A stretch of DNA of 43,974 bases, from NCBI RefSeq assembly GCF_000282615.1, contig NZ_AKIY01000208.1, forward strand, positions 1-43,974, given 5' to 3'. Under the pieces are notes generated by a model that worked only from the letters and a program-made list of their open reading frames with translations, was not told the DNA's origin and made no database searches. Position numbers and translations under genes: made by a program. Within the stretch, counting starts at the first letter, position 1, and each line of letters begins with the position of its first letter. The stretch comes from Bradyrhizobium sp. YR681 (GTDB taxonomy: Bacteria > Pseudomonadota > Alphaproteobacteria > Rhizobiales > Xanthobacteraceae). Positions 16,688 to 27,868 of this stretch are shown here, piece after piece.

Positions 16688-17962
16688 GTGACAACCCACC
16701 CCAACGACCCCAGCCTCCGCTCCTTCATCGAAGTCGGTGCCGCCTCCGACTTCCCGATCCAGAACCTGCCCTATGGCGTGTTCTCGACCGCGGCGAACCC
16801 GACGCCGCGCGTGGGTGTTGCGATCGGCAATTATGTGCTCGATCTCTGGGAGCTTGAGCAGGACTCCCGGCTCGATGTCGGTCCGCTCGGCGTGTTCTCC
16901 GGACCCTCGCTCAATCCCTTCATGGCGCTGGGGCCGAAGGTCTGGGCGAAGACGCGGGCGCGGATCAGCGAACTGTTGCGTCACGATCATCCGGAGCTGC
17001 GCGACAACGAGGAGCTGCGCAAGGCGGCGCTGGTGCCGATGCAGGACGCAAAGTTGCATCTGCCGTTCGCCGTCTCGGGCTACACCGATTTCTATTCGTC
17101 CAGGGAGCACGCCACCAATGTCGGCGTGATGTTCCGCGGCAAGGACAACGCGCTGCAGCCGAACTGGCTGCATATGCCGATCGCCTATAACGGCCGCGCC
17201 TCCACCGTCGTGGTATCAGGCACCAGGGTGAAGCGGCCGCGCGGGCAGCTGAAGCCGCCGAATGTCGAGGTGCCGAGCTTCGCACCCTGCAAGCGGCTCG
17301 ACTTCGAGCTGGAGATGGGCGTCGTGGTCGGCCAGTCCTCGCCGATGGGCGGCATGCTGAGCGAGAGCCAAGCCGAGGAGATGATCTTCGGCTTCGTGCT
17401 GCTCAACGACTGGAGCGCGCGCGATATCCAACAGTGGGAATATGTGCCGCTCGGCCCGTTCCTCGCAAAAGCCTTTGCAACTTCGATCAGCCCGTGGGTG
17501 GTGACGCGCGAGGCGCTGGAGCCGTTCCGCCTGAAAGGGCCGGAGCAGGAGCCGGTCCCGCTCGACTATATCAAGCAGGCCAGGCCGCAGAACTATGATC
17601 TCGAGCTCGACGTCTCCCTGCGCGCTGCCGGCGCCAACGCGCCCGCGAACATCAGTCGCACCAATTTCAAGTACATGTACTGGTCCTCGGTGCAGCAGCT
17701 GATGCACCACGCCTCCTCCGGCTGTGCCATGAATGTCGGCGATCTCCTTGGTAGCGGCACGATCTCCGGCCCGGAGAAGAACCAGCGCGGCAGCTTGCTC
17801 GAGATCAGCTGGAACGGCACCGAGCCGGTGGAATTGCCGGGCGGCGTGAAGCGTACGTTCCTCGAAGACGGCGACAGCCTCGTCATGCGCGGCTGGTGCC
17901 AGGGCAATGGCTATCGCGTCGGTTTCGGTGAGGTCGAGGGGACGATTTTGGCGGCGGAGTGA
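16688..17962 (+). CDS. fahA: Fumarylacetoacetase
   Basis: A 424-residue enzyme cleaving fumarylacetoacetate to fumarate and acetoacetate, the last step of tyrosine catabolism. Active-site residues align with mouse FAH: D134 (YTDFYSS), E207 and E209 (DFELEMG) and D241 (LNDWSARD) for the metal, H141 for catalysis (SREHATN). The full frame is open from 16529 through the palindromic repeat, but homology begins at the GTG at 16688 (TTHPNDPSLRSFIEV), preceded by the purine-rich end of the repeat (AAAGGA, about 10 nt). Maleylacetoacetate isomerase, needed between HmgA and FahA, is not present in the window. Confidence 0.95.
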   Translation: MTTHPNDPSLRSFIEVGAASDFPIQNLPYGVFSTAANPTPRVGVAIGNYVLDLWELEQDSRLDVGPLGVFSGPSLNPFMALGPKVWAKTRARISELLRHDHPELRDNEELRKAALVPMQDAKLHLPFAVSGYTDFYSSREHATNVGVMFRGKDNALQPNWLHMPIAYNGRASTVVVSGTRVKRPRGQLKPPNVEVPSFAPCKRLDFELEMGVVVGQSSPMGGMLSESQAEEMIFGFVLLNDWSARDIQQWEYVPLGPFLAKAFATSISPWVVTREALEPFRLKGPEQEPVPLDYIKQARPQNYDLELDVSLRAAGANAPANISRTNFKYMYWSSVQQLMHHASSGCAMNVGDLLGSGTISGPEKNQRGSLLEISWNGTEPVELPGGVKRTFLEDGDSLVMRGWCQGNGYRVGFGEVEGTILAAE

Positions 17963-17984
17963 ATTTCGCTATTGCCACAAACTC

Positions 17985-18071
17985 CGTCATTGCGAGCGCA
18001 GCGAAGCAATCCAGAATCTTTCCACGGCGGCAGTCTGTATTGCTTCGTCGCAAGGGCTCCTCGCAATGACG
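17985..18071. repeat. Palindromic intergenic repeat, family C
   Basis: An 87-bp element with perfect 12-bp terminal inverted repeats, CGTCATTGCGAG ... CTCGCAATGACG, and an internal pairing of GCGAAGCAAT with ATTGCTTCGTCGC. It lies between the convergent fahA and DUF1272 genes. The type is, from memory, one of the commonest dispersed repeats of Bradyrhizobium. Confidence 0.8.
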
Positions 18072-18081
18072 TGGAGAGGGT

Positions 18082-18393
18082 TCACCGCTTCTCCGGCGGC
18101 ATGTCGCGTATCCGCGCGCAATGCGCCGCGACATCTTCAACGCTGTACTTCAAATGCACCCGCTTATCGGACGGCGCCTGCTTGGTCGTGCACACCCCCG
18201 GCCGCCATTCCTGCGTCGGCCTGATCGGGCGCTGGGCAAAGCCGCCGCCGCAGTTTGGGCAGACGTTGGAGAGTTTCGTCTCCACGCACTCCGCGCAGAA
18301 CGTGCATTCATAGGAGCAGATCCGCGCATCAATTGCATCGGGCGGCAGGTCGCGGTCGCAATATTCGCAGTTCGGTCGAAGCTGGAGGGCCAT
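18082..18393 (-). CDS. DUF1272 zinc-ribbon-like protein
   Basis: A 103-residue protein whose first ~60 residues match DUF1272 (MALQLRPNCEYCDRDLPPDA). Eight Cys are arranged as CxxC (9, 12), C26 and C30, C33 and C36, and CxxC (45, 48), suggesting two zinc sites. The C-terminal ~45 residues, ending HCARIRDMPPEKR, are an extension without recognisable motif. The ATG is preceded by GGAG at 8 nt. It faces fahA across the family C repeat and precedes nothing obviously related; function unknown. Confidence 0.82.
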   Translation of the reverse strand: MALQLRPNCEYCDRDLPPDAIDARICSYECTFCAECVETKLSNVCPNCGGGFAQRPIRPTQEWRPGVCTTKQAPSDKRVHLKYSVEDVAAHCARIRDMPPEKR

Positions 18394-18465
18394 GGTTGAA
18401 TCTCCACAGATTGGCCGATCATCGCAGACGGCGCGTGCCGCGCGAATGGCGTAGTTCCCTCGATT

Positions 18466-18960
18466 TCAGCCAGCCTTCAGATCCTTCAGCGGCAGCTTCG
18501 AGCTTTCCTTGAGACGGTCGAGCACGATCGAGGAGCGGACATGCGCCACGCTCTGGTGCGGCATCAGCACGTCGTTGACGAGGTTGGAAAGGCCCTTGAG
18601 GTCGCGCAGCACGGCCTTGAGCACGTAATCGGCGTCGCCCGTCAAAGAATAGGCTTCCTGGATCTCGTCGATCCGGTTGACCAGCGTGCGAAACCGCTTG
18701 GAATTATCAGGCGAGTGGGTCGCAAGTCCCACCTGGATGAACGCGATGACGCCGAAGCCGAGCGCTTCGCTGGAGAGGTCGGCGTGATAGCCCGATATCA
18801 CCTTCTCCTCCTCCAGCCGCATCCGCCGCCGCGAGCATTGCGAGGCCGAGAGTCCCGCGAGATCGGCGAGCTCCTGGTTGGTGAGGCGGCCGTCGTCCTG
18901 AAGCGCGCCCAGAATCTTGAGGTCGAAGGCATCCACCGGAATCATGCGTGTTTTGTCCAT
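18466..18960 (-). CDS. Lrp/AsnC family regulator, likely of hppD
   Basis: A 164-residue Lrp/AsnC regulator. N-terminal helix-turn-helix at about residues 12-55 (DLKILGALQDDGRLTNQELADLAGLSASQCSRRRMRLEEEKVI region) and a C-terminal RAM/AsnC ligand domain (GFGVIAFIQVGL; EIQEAYSLTGDADYVLKAVLRDL). Proteins of this family bind amino acids and form octamers. It diverges from hppD with a 7+3+7 palindrome in between, so control of hppD by tyrosine or phenylalanine and autoregulation are likely. I chose the ATG at 18960; the ATG at 18969 would overlap the palindrome, and one at 18945 is also possible. Confidence 0.88.
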   Translation of the reverse strand: MDKTRMIPVDAFDLKILGALQDDGRLTNQELADLAGLSASQCSRRRMRLEEEKVISGYHADLSSEALGFGVIAFIQVGLATHSPDNSKRFRTLVNRIDEIQEAYSLTGDADYVLKAVLRDLKGLSNLVNDVLMPHQSVAHVRSSIVLDRLKESSKLPLKDLKAG

Positions 18961-18963
18961 TTC

Positions 18964-18980
18964 ATGCACGGATCGTGCAT
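18964..18980. promoter_or_regulatory. Putative Lrp/AsnC operator
   Basis: Perfect palindrome ATGCACG-GAT-CGTGCAT in the gap between the regulator start (18960) and hppD (19065). Symmetric half-sites of this size fit an Lrp-family dimer site; its position next to the regulator start suggests autoregulation together with hppD control. Confidence 0.7.
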
Positions 18981-19064
18981 ATGATAGCCAAAAGCCGTCC
19001 CGTTTGCACGCTCCTTGCGCGCCCGATGAAGGATAGTTCTTTCAGCAGCAATTGGGAGAACACC

Positions 19065-20183
19065 ATGGGTCCGTTTCCGCACGATGCTCCGCCGGCTACG
19101 ATCAGCGCCGACAATCCGATGGGCACCGACGGGTTCGAGTTCGTCGAATATGCACACCCCAATCCGGCAGAGCTGCACGCGCTGTTCAAGCTGATGGGCT
19201 ATGCGCCGGTCGCGCGCCACAGGACCAAGAAGATCACGGTTTATCGGCAGGGCGACATCAACTACCTCGTCAACGAAGAGCCCGGCACCCACGGCTACGA
19301 GTTCGTCGCCGCACACGGCCCCTGCGCGCCGTCGATGGCGTTCCGCGTCGTCGATGCGAAGGCAGCCTATGACCGCGCGATTTCGCTGGGCGCGGAGCCT
19401 GCGGAAGCCTCATCGGCGCAGAAGACGCTCGATGTGCCCGCGATCAAGGGTATCGGCGGCAGCCTGCTCTATTTCGTCGATCGCTACGGCGCCAAGGGCT
19501 CGGCCTATGATACCGAGTTCGAATGGCTCGATGCGCGCGATCCGCGCCCCGTCGGCGCCGGCCTGTTCTATCTCGACCATCTCACCCACAACGTCCATCG
19601 CGGCCGCATGGACGTGTGGACGGGCTTCTACCAAAAGCTTTTCAATTTCCGCCAGATCCGCTTCTTCGACATCGAGGGCCGTGCCTCGGGCCTGTTCTCG
19701 CGCGCGCTGACCAGCCCCGACGGCAAGATCCGGATTCCGATCAACGAGGATGCCGGCGATTCCGGCCAGATCGAGGAATATCTGAATATCTATCGCGGCG
19801 AAGGCATCCAGCACATCGCCTGCGGCTGCCGCGACATCTACGGCACCATCGAAGGCCTGCGCGAAGCCGGTCTGCCCTTCATGCCGGCGCCGCCCGCGAC
19901 CTATTTCGAGCGCATCGATGCGCGCCTGCCCAGGCACGGCGAGGATCTTGCTCGCCTTCAGAAGAACGGCATCCTGATCGACGGCGAAGGCGTGGTCGAC
20001 GGCGGCCAGACCAAGGTCCTGCTCCAGATCTTCTCGGCCAACGCGATCGGCCCGATCTTCTTCGAGTTCATCCAGCGCAAGGGCGATGACGGCTTTGGCG
20101 AGGGCAATTTCAAGGCCCTGTTCGAGTCGATCGAGGAGGATCAGATCCGGCGCGGGGTGTTGAAGGTGGACACGGCGGCGTAA
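19065..20183 (+). CDS. hppD: 4-Hydroxyphenylpyruvate dioxygenase
   Basis: A 372-residue non-haem Fe(II) enzyme converting 4-hydroxyphenylpyruvate to homogentisate, the substrate of HmgA. The two-domain vicinal-oxygen-chelate architecture is visible, with the metal triad H172 (LDHLTHNVHRGRMD), H250 (GIQHIACGCRDI) and E334 (IFFEFIQRKGD) in the C-terminal half. The C-terminal helix region (GFGEGNFKALFESIE) that closes the active site is complete. GGGAG at 19054-19058 gives 6 nt spacing to the ATG at 19065; an ATG at 19026 is less well supported. It is a single-gene unit diverging from the Lrp-type regulator and ends before a palindromic repeat. Confidence 0.97.
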   Translation: MGPFPHDAPPATISADNPMGTDGFEFVEYAHPNPAELHALFKLMGYAPVARHRTKKITVYRQGDINYLVNEEPGTHGYEFVAAHGPCAPSMAFRVVDAKAAYDRAISLGAEPAEASSAQKTLDVPAIKGIGGSLLYFVDRYGAKGSAYDTEFEWLDARDPRPVGAGLFYLDHLTHNVHRGRMDVWTGFYQKLFNFRQIRFFDIEGRASGLFSRALTSPDGKIRIPINEDAGDSGQIEEYLNIYRGEGIQHIACGCRDIYGTIEGLREAGLPFMPAPPATYFERIDARLPRHGEDLARLQKNGILIDGEGVVDGGQTKVLLQIFSANAIGPIFFEFIQRKGDDGFGEGNFKALFESIEEDQIRRGVLKVDTAA

Positions 20184-20191
20184 ACTCTAGG

Positions 20192-20285
20192 CCACGCTGC
20201 CGTAGGCGCAAGCGTGCCCACCGCTTCCGCCGTGATCGTGGAGAGATGGTGGGCACGGCGCTTCGCGCCTTTGCCCACCCTACGA
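20192..20285. repeat. Palindromic intergenic repeat, family D
   Basis: About 94 bp between the convergent hppD and racemase genes. GTGCCCACC near 20216 pairs with GGTGGGCAC near 20248, and GGCGC-TTC-GCGCC forms a small hairpin; a further CCCACCCTACG marks the right end. It resembles a dispersed Bradyrhizobium intergenic element (recalled, not checked). Ends are approximate. Confidence 0.6.
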
Positions 20286-20305
20286 GGTCTTCGCCGGGGC
20301 TGACT

Positions 20306-21412
20306 CTATCGCTTCCACGCGGCCGTCACCGCACCGATCTCGGCGCCTTCCGGCTCGCGCACCGCCGACGGTGTCCGCGAGAACCGCGGCGCCGGCCCGG
20401 GCTGCTTCACCCCGTGGCGTTCGACGAACACCTGTCGGGCGACCATGTGCGGATGCTCGGTCGCTTCCGACATGGTCAGCACCGGCGCAAAGCAGATGTC
20501 GGTGCCTTCCATGATCCTGCACCAGTCCTCGCGCGTCTTGCTCTTGAACACGGCCTTGAGCTTTTCCTTCAGCGCCGGCCAGGCCTTGGGGTTCATCTGT
20601 GCGTCGAAATCGGCATCGGTGAGGCCCGCATGCTCGCGCAGCAGCGCGTAGAATTGCGGCTCGATCGAGCCGATCGAGACAAAATGGCCGCAGGCGCATT
20701 CATAGACGCCGTAGAAATGCGCCCCGCCGTCGAGGAAGTTCTGGTTGCGGCCCTCGGTCCAGCGGCCGAGCGTGGTCATGTCGAAGAAGAACGACATCAG
20801 CGATGCCGCGCCATCGCACATCGCGGCGTCCACGACCTGCCCCTTGCCGGATTTTTGCGCTTCGAGAAGGGCGGCGAGCACACCGACGACGAGATAGAGC
20901 GCGCCGCCGCCGAAGTCGCCGACCAGGTTGAGCGGCGGCACCGGCGATTCCTTAGGTCCGATCGCGGCGAGCGCGCCGGTGATCGAGATGTAATTGATGT
21001 CGTGGCCGGCGGCGTTGGCGAGCGGGCCTTCCTGGCCCCAGCCGGTCATGCGGCCGTAGACGAGCTTTGGATTGCGCGCGAGCACGACATCGGGGCCGAG
21101 CCCGAGCCGCTCCATCACGCCGGGACGAAAGCCTTCGACCAGCGCATCGGCGCTGGCGAGCAGGTCGAGCACCTCTGCGATCGCCGCCTTGTTCTTGAGA
21201 TCGAGCTCGATCACCTTGCGGCCGCGCCCGGCCACCGACTTCATGCTCTTCTTGGCACCGACACGATCGAGCGTGACGACGTCGGCGCCCATGTCGGCCA
21301 GCATCATGCAGGCGAACGGGCCGGGTCCGATGCCGGCGAATTCGACGATGCGGAAGCCCGAGAGCGGGCCGGAGGTGCGGACGGAGGCGGAGGGGGCTGA
21401 TTTATCGAGCAC
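20306..21412 (-). CDS. CaiB/BaiF family protein, alpha-methylacyl-CoA racemase-like
   Basis: A 368-residue class III CoA-transferase-fold protein. It resembles alpha-methylacyl-CoA racemase: GFRIVEFAGIGPGPFACMMLADMGADVV at the N terminus, the catalytic His in AAGHDINYI and the catalytic Asp in NLVGDFGGG, where true CoA-transferases carry their nucleophilic Asp in a different context. Length fits the racemase. It would act on 2-methyl-branched acyl-CoAs in fatty-acid or bile-acid-like catabolism, but related proteins are transferases. The start is GTG with GAGGAAA upstream. It stands alone between hppD (convergent) and the cox-like operon (same strand, 194 bp). Confidence 0.87.
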   Translation of the reverse strand: MLDKSAPSASVRTSGPLSGFRIVEFAGIGPGPFACMMLADMGADVVTLDRVGAKKSMKSVAGRGRKVIELDLKNKAAIAEVLDLLASADALVEGFRPGVMERLGLGPDVVLARNPKLVYGRMTGWGQEGPLANAAGHDINYISITGALAAIGPKESPVPPLNLVGDFGGGALYLVVGVLAALLEAQKSGKGQVVDAAMCDGAASLMSFFFDMTTLGRWTEGRNQNFLDGGAHFYGVYECACGHFVSIGSIEPQFYALLREHAGLTDADFDAQMNPKAWPALKEKLKAVFKSKTREDWCRIMEGTDICFAPVLTMSEATEHPHMVARQVFVERHGVKQPGPAPRFSRTPSAVREPEGAEIGAVTAAWKR

Positions 21413-21550
21413 GTTGTTGTTTCCTCGGGTCGCGGGCGGCGTGCCGGTGATCCGGCAAGCCCGGGACGTTCCTCTGTGGGCGAGTTAATTGGCTGATTAA
21501 CTTTTCTCGCCTTCACGCCAGCGAGGCAAGCGCTTTTCATGCATGGGCGC

Positions 21551-21583
21551 ATAATAAAAGCGGCGCGCATTTCTGCGCGCCGC
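21551..21583 (-). terminator. Intrinsic terminator of the cox-like operon
   Basis: Perfect 10-bp stem GCGGCGCGCA / TGCGCGCCGC with a TTTC loop (21560-21583), followed on the minus strand by TTTTATTAT (21559-21551). It lies 24 nt after the last cox-like gene and is the clearest rho-independent terminator in the window. Confidence 0.85.
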
Positions 21584-21606
21584 GGAAAATTTGCGTTGAG
21601 TCGCTA

Positions 21607-22407
21607 TCAGCCGGCCGCCGTCACCGCGCGTTGTGCCATCACCTTGATCAGATTGGCGCGGTACTCCGCCGTGCCGTGGATGTCGGCCAGCAGATTGCTT
21701 GCCGAGATGCTCACGCCGTCGATCGCTGCCGGCGACCAGTTCGCCTTCAGCGCCGCCTCGATGGCGGGCACGCGCATCACGCCGCTCTGCGATGCTCCGG
21801 TCGCGGCGACGCGGACCTCGCCGGACTTCGTCTTGGCGACGAAGACACCGGTCAGGGCGAAGCGCGAGGCCGGATGCCGCATTTTTTCGTAGCCCGCCTT
21901 TGCCGGGACAGGGAACGACACGGCGGTGATGATCTCGCCGTCTTCAAGTGCCGTGGTGAACAGGCCCTTGAAGAAATCATCCGCCGTAATCGACCGCTTG
22001 TTGGTTTTCACGGTGGCGCCGAGCGCGAGCAGCGCTGCCGGAAAGTCCGCGGCGGGATCGTTGTTGGCGATCGAGCCGCCGATCGTACCGCGATAGCGCA
22101 CCGCGGGGTCGCCGAGCACCGAGGTGAGATAGGCAATCGCGGGGATCGCCTTCTTCACATCGGCATTCTGCATGATGTCGTAATAGATCGTGCCGGCCTT
22201 GATGGTCAGCACGTCGCCCGACAGTTCGACGCCCTGCAGCTCCTTGATCTTGCCGAGGTCGATCACGTCGGACGGGCTGGCGAGGCGCTGCTTCATGACC
22301 GGCAGCAAGGTCTGGCCGCCGGCGAGGAATTTCGCCTCGCTGCTTTTTCCGAACAGGCTGACGGCCTCGTCGACCGAGGAGGCGCGATGATAGGTGGTCT
22401 GGTACAT
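21607..22407 (-). CDS. Molybdenum hydroxylase FAD subunit (CoxM-like)
   Basis: A 266-residue FAD-binding subunit of the xanthine dehydrogenase/CO dehydrogenase family. FAD motifs AGGQTLLPVMK (about residues 30-42) and TIGGSIANNDPAADFPAAL (about 108-126) are present. It passes electrons from the Fe-S subunit to the acceptor. It is the last gene of the operon, 12 nt after the large subunit, with GGGAGGAA as ribosome site, and is followed by a strong terminator. The gene order S-L-M differs from the M-S-L order of classical CO-oxidising form I clusters. Confidence 0.92.
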   Translation of the reverse strand: MYQTTYHRASSVDEAVSLFGKSSEAKFLAGGQTLLPVMKQRLASPSDVIDLGKIKELQGVELSGDVLTIKAGTIYYDIMQNADVKKAIPAIAYLTSVLGDPAVRYRGTIGGSIANNDPAADFPAALLALGATVKTNKRSITADDFFKGLFTTALEDGEIITAVSFPVPAKAGYEKMRHPASRFALTGVFVAKTKSGEVRVAATGASQSGVMRVPAIEAALKANWSPAAIDGVSISASNLLADIHGTAEYRANLIKVMAQRAVTAAG

Positions 22408-22419
22408 GTCGTTCCTCCC

Positions 22420-24762
<2,343 letters not shown>

Positions 24763-24846
24763 GTCTGGTCCTCCCGACCGGAATTGTTTCGACTGCGCTT
24801 TCCCTCGAAAGCGGCAGCGGTGGTTCTTCTTTCGAGGCGAGCCGCT

Positions 24847-25332
<486 letters not shown>

Positions 25333-25420
25333 GGTTGAAGTCCTCCCGGGATCGATTTTGATTGTTTCTAATTAGAGACCGCGGCCCCCGGGCTTGGCAA
25401 CTAGGATTTTGGTCGCCTCG

Positions 25421-25446
25421 GACCGATCCGGTCGGCCTATGGCCGA
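25421..25446. promoter_or_regulatory. Overlapping inverted repeats upstream of the cox-like operon
   Basis: Two small perfect inverted repeats side by side: GACCG-ATC-CGGTC (25421-25433) and TCGGCC-TAT-GGCCGA (25432-25446). They lie about 90-115 bp upstream of the CoxS-like start, in the divergent gap. They could be a regulator site or just structure; no adjacent regulator gene explains them. Confidence 0.35.
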
Positions 25447-25574
25447 TCAGGCCGGAAATTGCACAGGCCAGCCGAATTTACCGCCCCTTATTGATTCTGC
25501 CCTAGTTTTGCGCATCCGGGTTGGGAGGCGGGGCGCCTCCGGACCACGGCTGAAATGAAAAACGGGGGTTGGGA

Positions 25575-27614
25575 ATGTCCGGGCGTGTCGCGTCGCCGTC
25601 TAAGCGCACCATATTTCCGACTCTCAGGTTCCGCGCCAAGATCGTCCTGGGGTTCGCCGCGGTGCTGGTCATCTCCGCCGGCAGCATGGCCTTCGCCTAT
25701 TTCGGCTTCGAGCGGGTCTCGGCCGGGGTCGGGTCCTACCGCAGCAGCGTTTCGGAGGCCGACCTCGCCCGCAACATCGACCGCGAGCTGCTCGCCTACC
25801 GCTCGGCGGTCCGCTATTTCGTTGTCACCGGCAAGGAAGATGACGCCAAGGCGGCCCTGGACGCCGAGGCCAGCCTGAAGAGCGCGATCGACCAGGCCGT
25901 CAAGAGCGCCAAGAAGCCGGCCCGACAGGAAAGCCTCGGCAAGCTCGCCAAGGAATTCTCCAACTTCTCTGCGACCTTCGCGAAGGTCCTCCAGGCCAAG
26001 CGCGACAGCGCGCTGCTGGTGCAGAACCAGCTCATGCGCAACGCCAACCTCCTGAAATACAAGCTTGACGACATCGGCAACAACGCCTCCGATTCCGAGG
26101 CGCAGGCGATCGAGTTCGGCACCAAGCAGGTCAACGCCCAGTTCCAGACCGCCAGCTCTGCGGCGACCAATTTCGTGCTGACATCAGACCAGGCGATTGC
26201 GACCAGCGCGTTGGCGCGGCTGAAATTCGTCGAGAACTCGCTCGGCGCGGTCTATTCGATGGACGACAAGATCGTCGCCGGCCTGAAGGACGCCAAGGGG
26301 CTGCTGACGGCCTACCGCGAATCGCTAGAGAAGCTGATCGCCAACGCCAAGATGGTCGACGGGCTCGTCACCGAGATGACCGGCTATGCCGGCGCGATCC
26401 TCCAGGGCGCCACCGCCCTGAAGGCGGACCTCGTCGCCGAGCAGCAGCGGCTGGATTCCGAATCGGAAGCGACGATCGGGCAGACCGAGCAACTGGTGCT
26501 GATGCTGGCCGTCGGCGGTACCCTGCTGGGTGCGATCCTCGCCTTCCTGCTCGGCACCGGCATCTCGCGTCCGATGATCGCGATGTGCAAGGCGATGCGC
26601 GAGCTGGCGTCGGGCAATTTCGACGTCGTGCTGCCGGGCCTTGGCCGCAAGGACGAGATCGGCGAAATGGCCGGTGCGGTCGAGGAATTCAAGGTTCAGG
26701 CGGTGGCCAAGGCCGAGCGCGATGCCGCCGCCAGCGAAGTCCAGAACAGGGAGGCGAGTGCCGCCCGCCGTTCCGAGCTGATCCGCTTCGCCGATGAGTT
26801 CGAGAGCGCCGTCGGCGCCATCGTGTCCAACGTCTCGGCCTCGGCCGTGCAGCTCGAATCATCCGCGTCGACGCTGACGCGCACCGCCGAAACCACGCAG
26901 AGCCTGTCGAACCAGGTCGCCGGTGTCTCCGAGCAGGCCTCCAGCAACATGCAGTCGGTCGCGACCGCCACCGAAGAGCTCTCGGCTTCGGTCGAGGAGA
27001 TTGGCCGTCAGGTCCGTGACTCCAGCCGCATTGCGGAGGCCGCCGTCGTTCAGGCCAAGGAAACCGACGGCCGCATCGGAAAACTCTCGCATGCCGCCCA
27101 GCAGATCGGCGAGGTGGTGAAACTGATCACGGCGATCGCCGAGCAGACCAATTTGCTGGCCCTCAACGCCACCATCGAGGCGGCGCGCGCCGGCGACGCC
27201 GGCCGCGGCTTTGCGGTGGTTGCAAGTGAAGTGAAGTCGCTGGCGAGCCAGACGGCGAAAGCCACCGACGAGATTTCCTCGCATATCGCAGGCATGCAGG
27301 GCGCGACAGCCGAGTCGGTCGCCGCGATCAAGGAGATCGGCGCCACCATCGGCCAGATCTCGTCGATCTCGACCTCGATCGCGAGCGCGGTGGAAGAGCA
27401 GGGCGCGGCCACCCAGGAGATCGCCCGCAGCGTTCAGACCGTCGCGCAGGGCACCCAGACCGCCGCCACCGATATCGGCCAGGTCAACCGCGGCGCCGCC
27501 GAGACCGGTTCTGCCTCGGAAGAGGTGCTGAACTCGGCAAAGACGCTGTCATCCGAAAGCACCCGTCTCCGCGCCGAACTAGACCGCTTCATGGCGAATA
27601 TCCGGGCGGCATAA
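25575..27614 (+). CDS. Methyl-accepting chemotaxis protein, copy 1
   Basis: A 679-residue chemoreceptor: short basic cytoplasmic N terminus, TM1 at ~26-46, a ~260-residue all-helical periplasmic sensor whose size suggests a helical-bimodular (HBM) domain, TM2 at ~307-330, a HAMP linker ([34 protein letters not shown] region) and a long coiled-coil signalling domain with the conserved tip [31 protein letters not shown] sensors in known receptors bind small organic acids; the ligand here is unknown. No CheR-binding pentapeptide ends the protein. The ATG at 25575 follows a G-rich stretch; a TTG two codons earlier is less likely. It is followed by a paralogue with a near-identical C-terminal half. 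Confidence 0.92.
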   Translation: MSGRVASPSKRTIFPTLRFRAKIVLGFAAVLVISAGSMAFAYFGFERVSAGVGSYRSSVSEADLARNIDRELLAYRSAVRYFVVTGKEDDAKAALDAEASLKSAIDQAVKSAKKPARQESLGKLAKEFSNFSATFAKVLQAKRDSALLVQNQLMRNANLLKYKLDDIGNNASDSEAQAIEFGTKQVNAQFQTASSAATNFVLTSDQAIATSALARLKFVENSLGAVYSMDDKIVAGLKDAKGLLTAYRESLEKLIANAKMVDGLVTEMTGYAGAILQGATALKADLVAEQQRLDSESEATIGQTEQLVLMLAVGGTLLGAILAFLLGTGISRPMIAMCKAMRELASGNFDVVLPGLGRKDEIGEMAGAVEEFKVQAVAKAERDAAASEVQNREASAARRSELIRFADEFESAVGAIVSNVSASAVQLESSASTLTRTAETTQSLSNQVAGVSEQASSNMQSVATATEELSASVEEIGRQVRDSSRIAEAAVVQAKETDGRIGKLSHAAQQIGEVVKLITAIAEQTNLLALNATIEAARAGDAGRGFAVVASEVKSLASQTAKATDEISSHIAGMQGATAESVAAIKEIGATIGQISSISTSIASAVEEQGAATQEIARSVQTVAQGTQTAATDIGQVNRGAAETGSASEEVLNSAKTLSSESTRLRAELDRFMANIRAA

Positions 27615-27868
27615 GGCTCGCTGCATCGGAAGTCCTCGCTGCCGCGCCAGCCTCCGCCTGTCCGGGACGACGCGCGGGGATCGGTGCCGGCACTCAATTT
27701 GTCATGGCGCGGGAAAGCCCGCTTTAACATTCCCGCGTCACCTAACCGCAAGTTGCGACGCCATAAATTTACTGTGGCTTATCCTTTGCCCCTTACCGTG
27801 CGGAGGAGTCGGGGAGCGGGCTGCTCCCGGGCTGCGCCTGGTTTTCCGCGAATGGAATGGGGTGGGGA

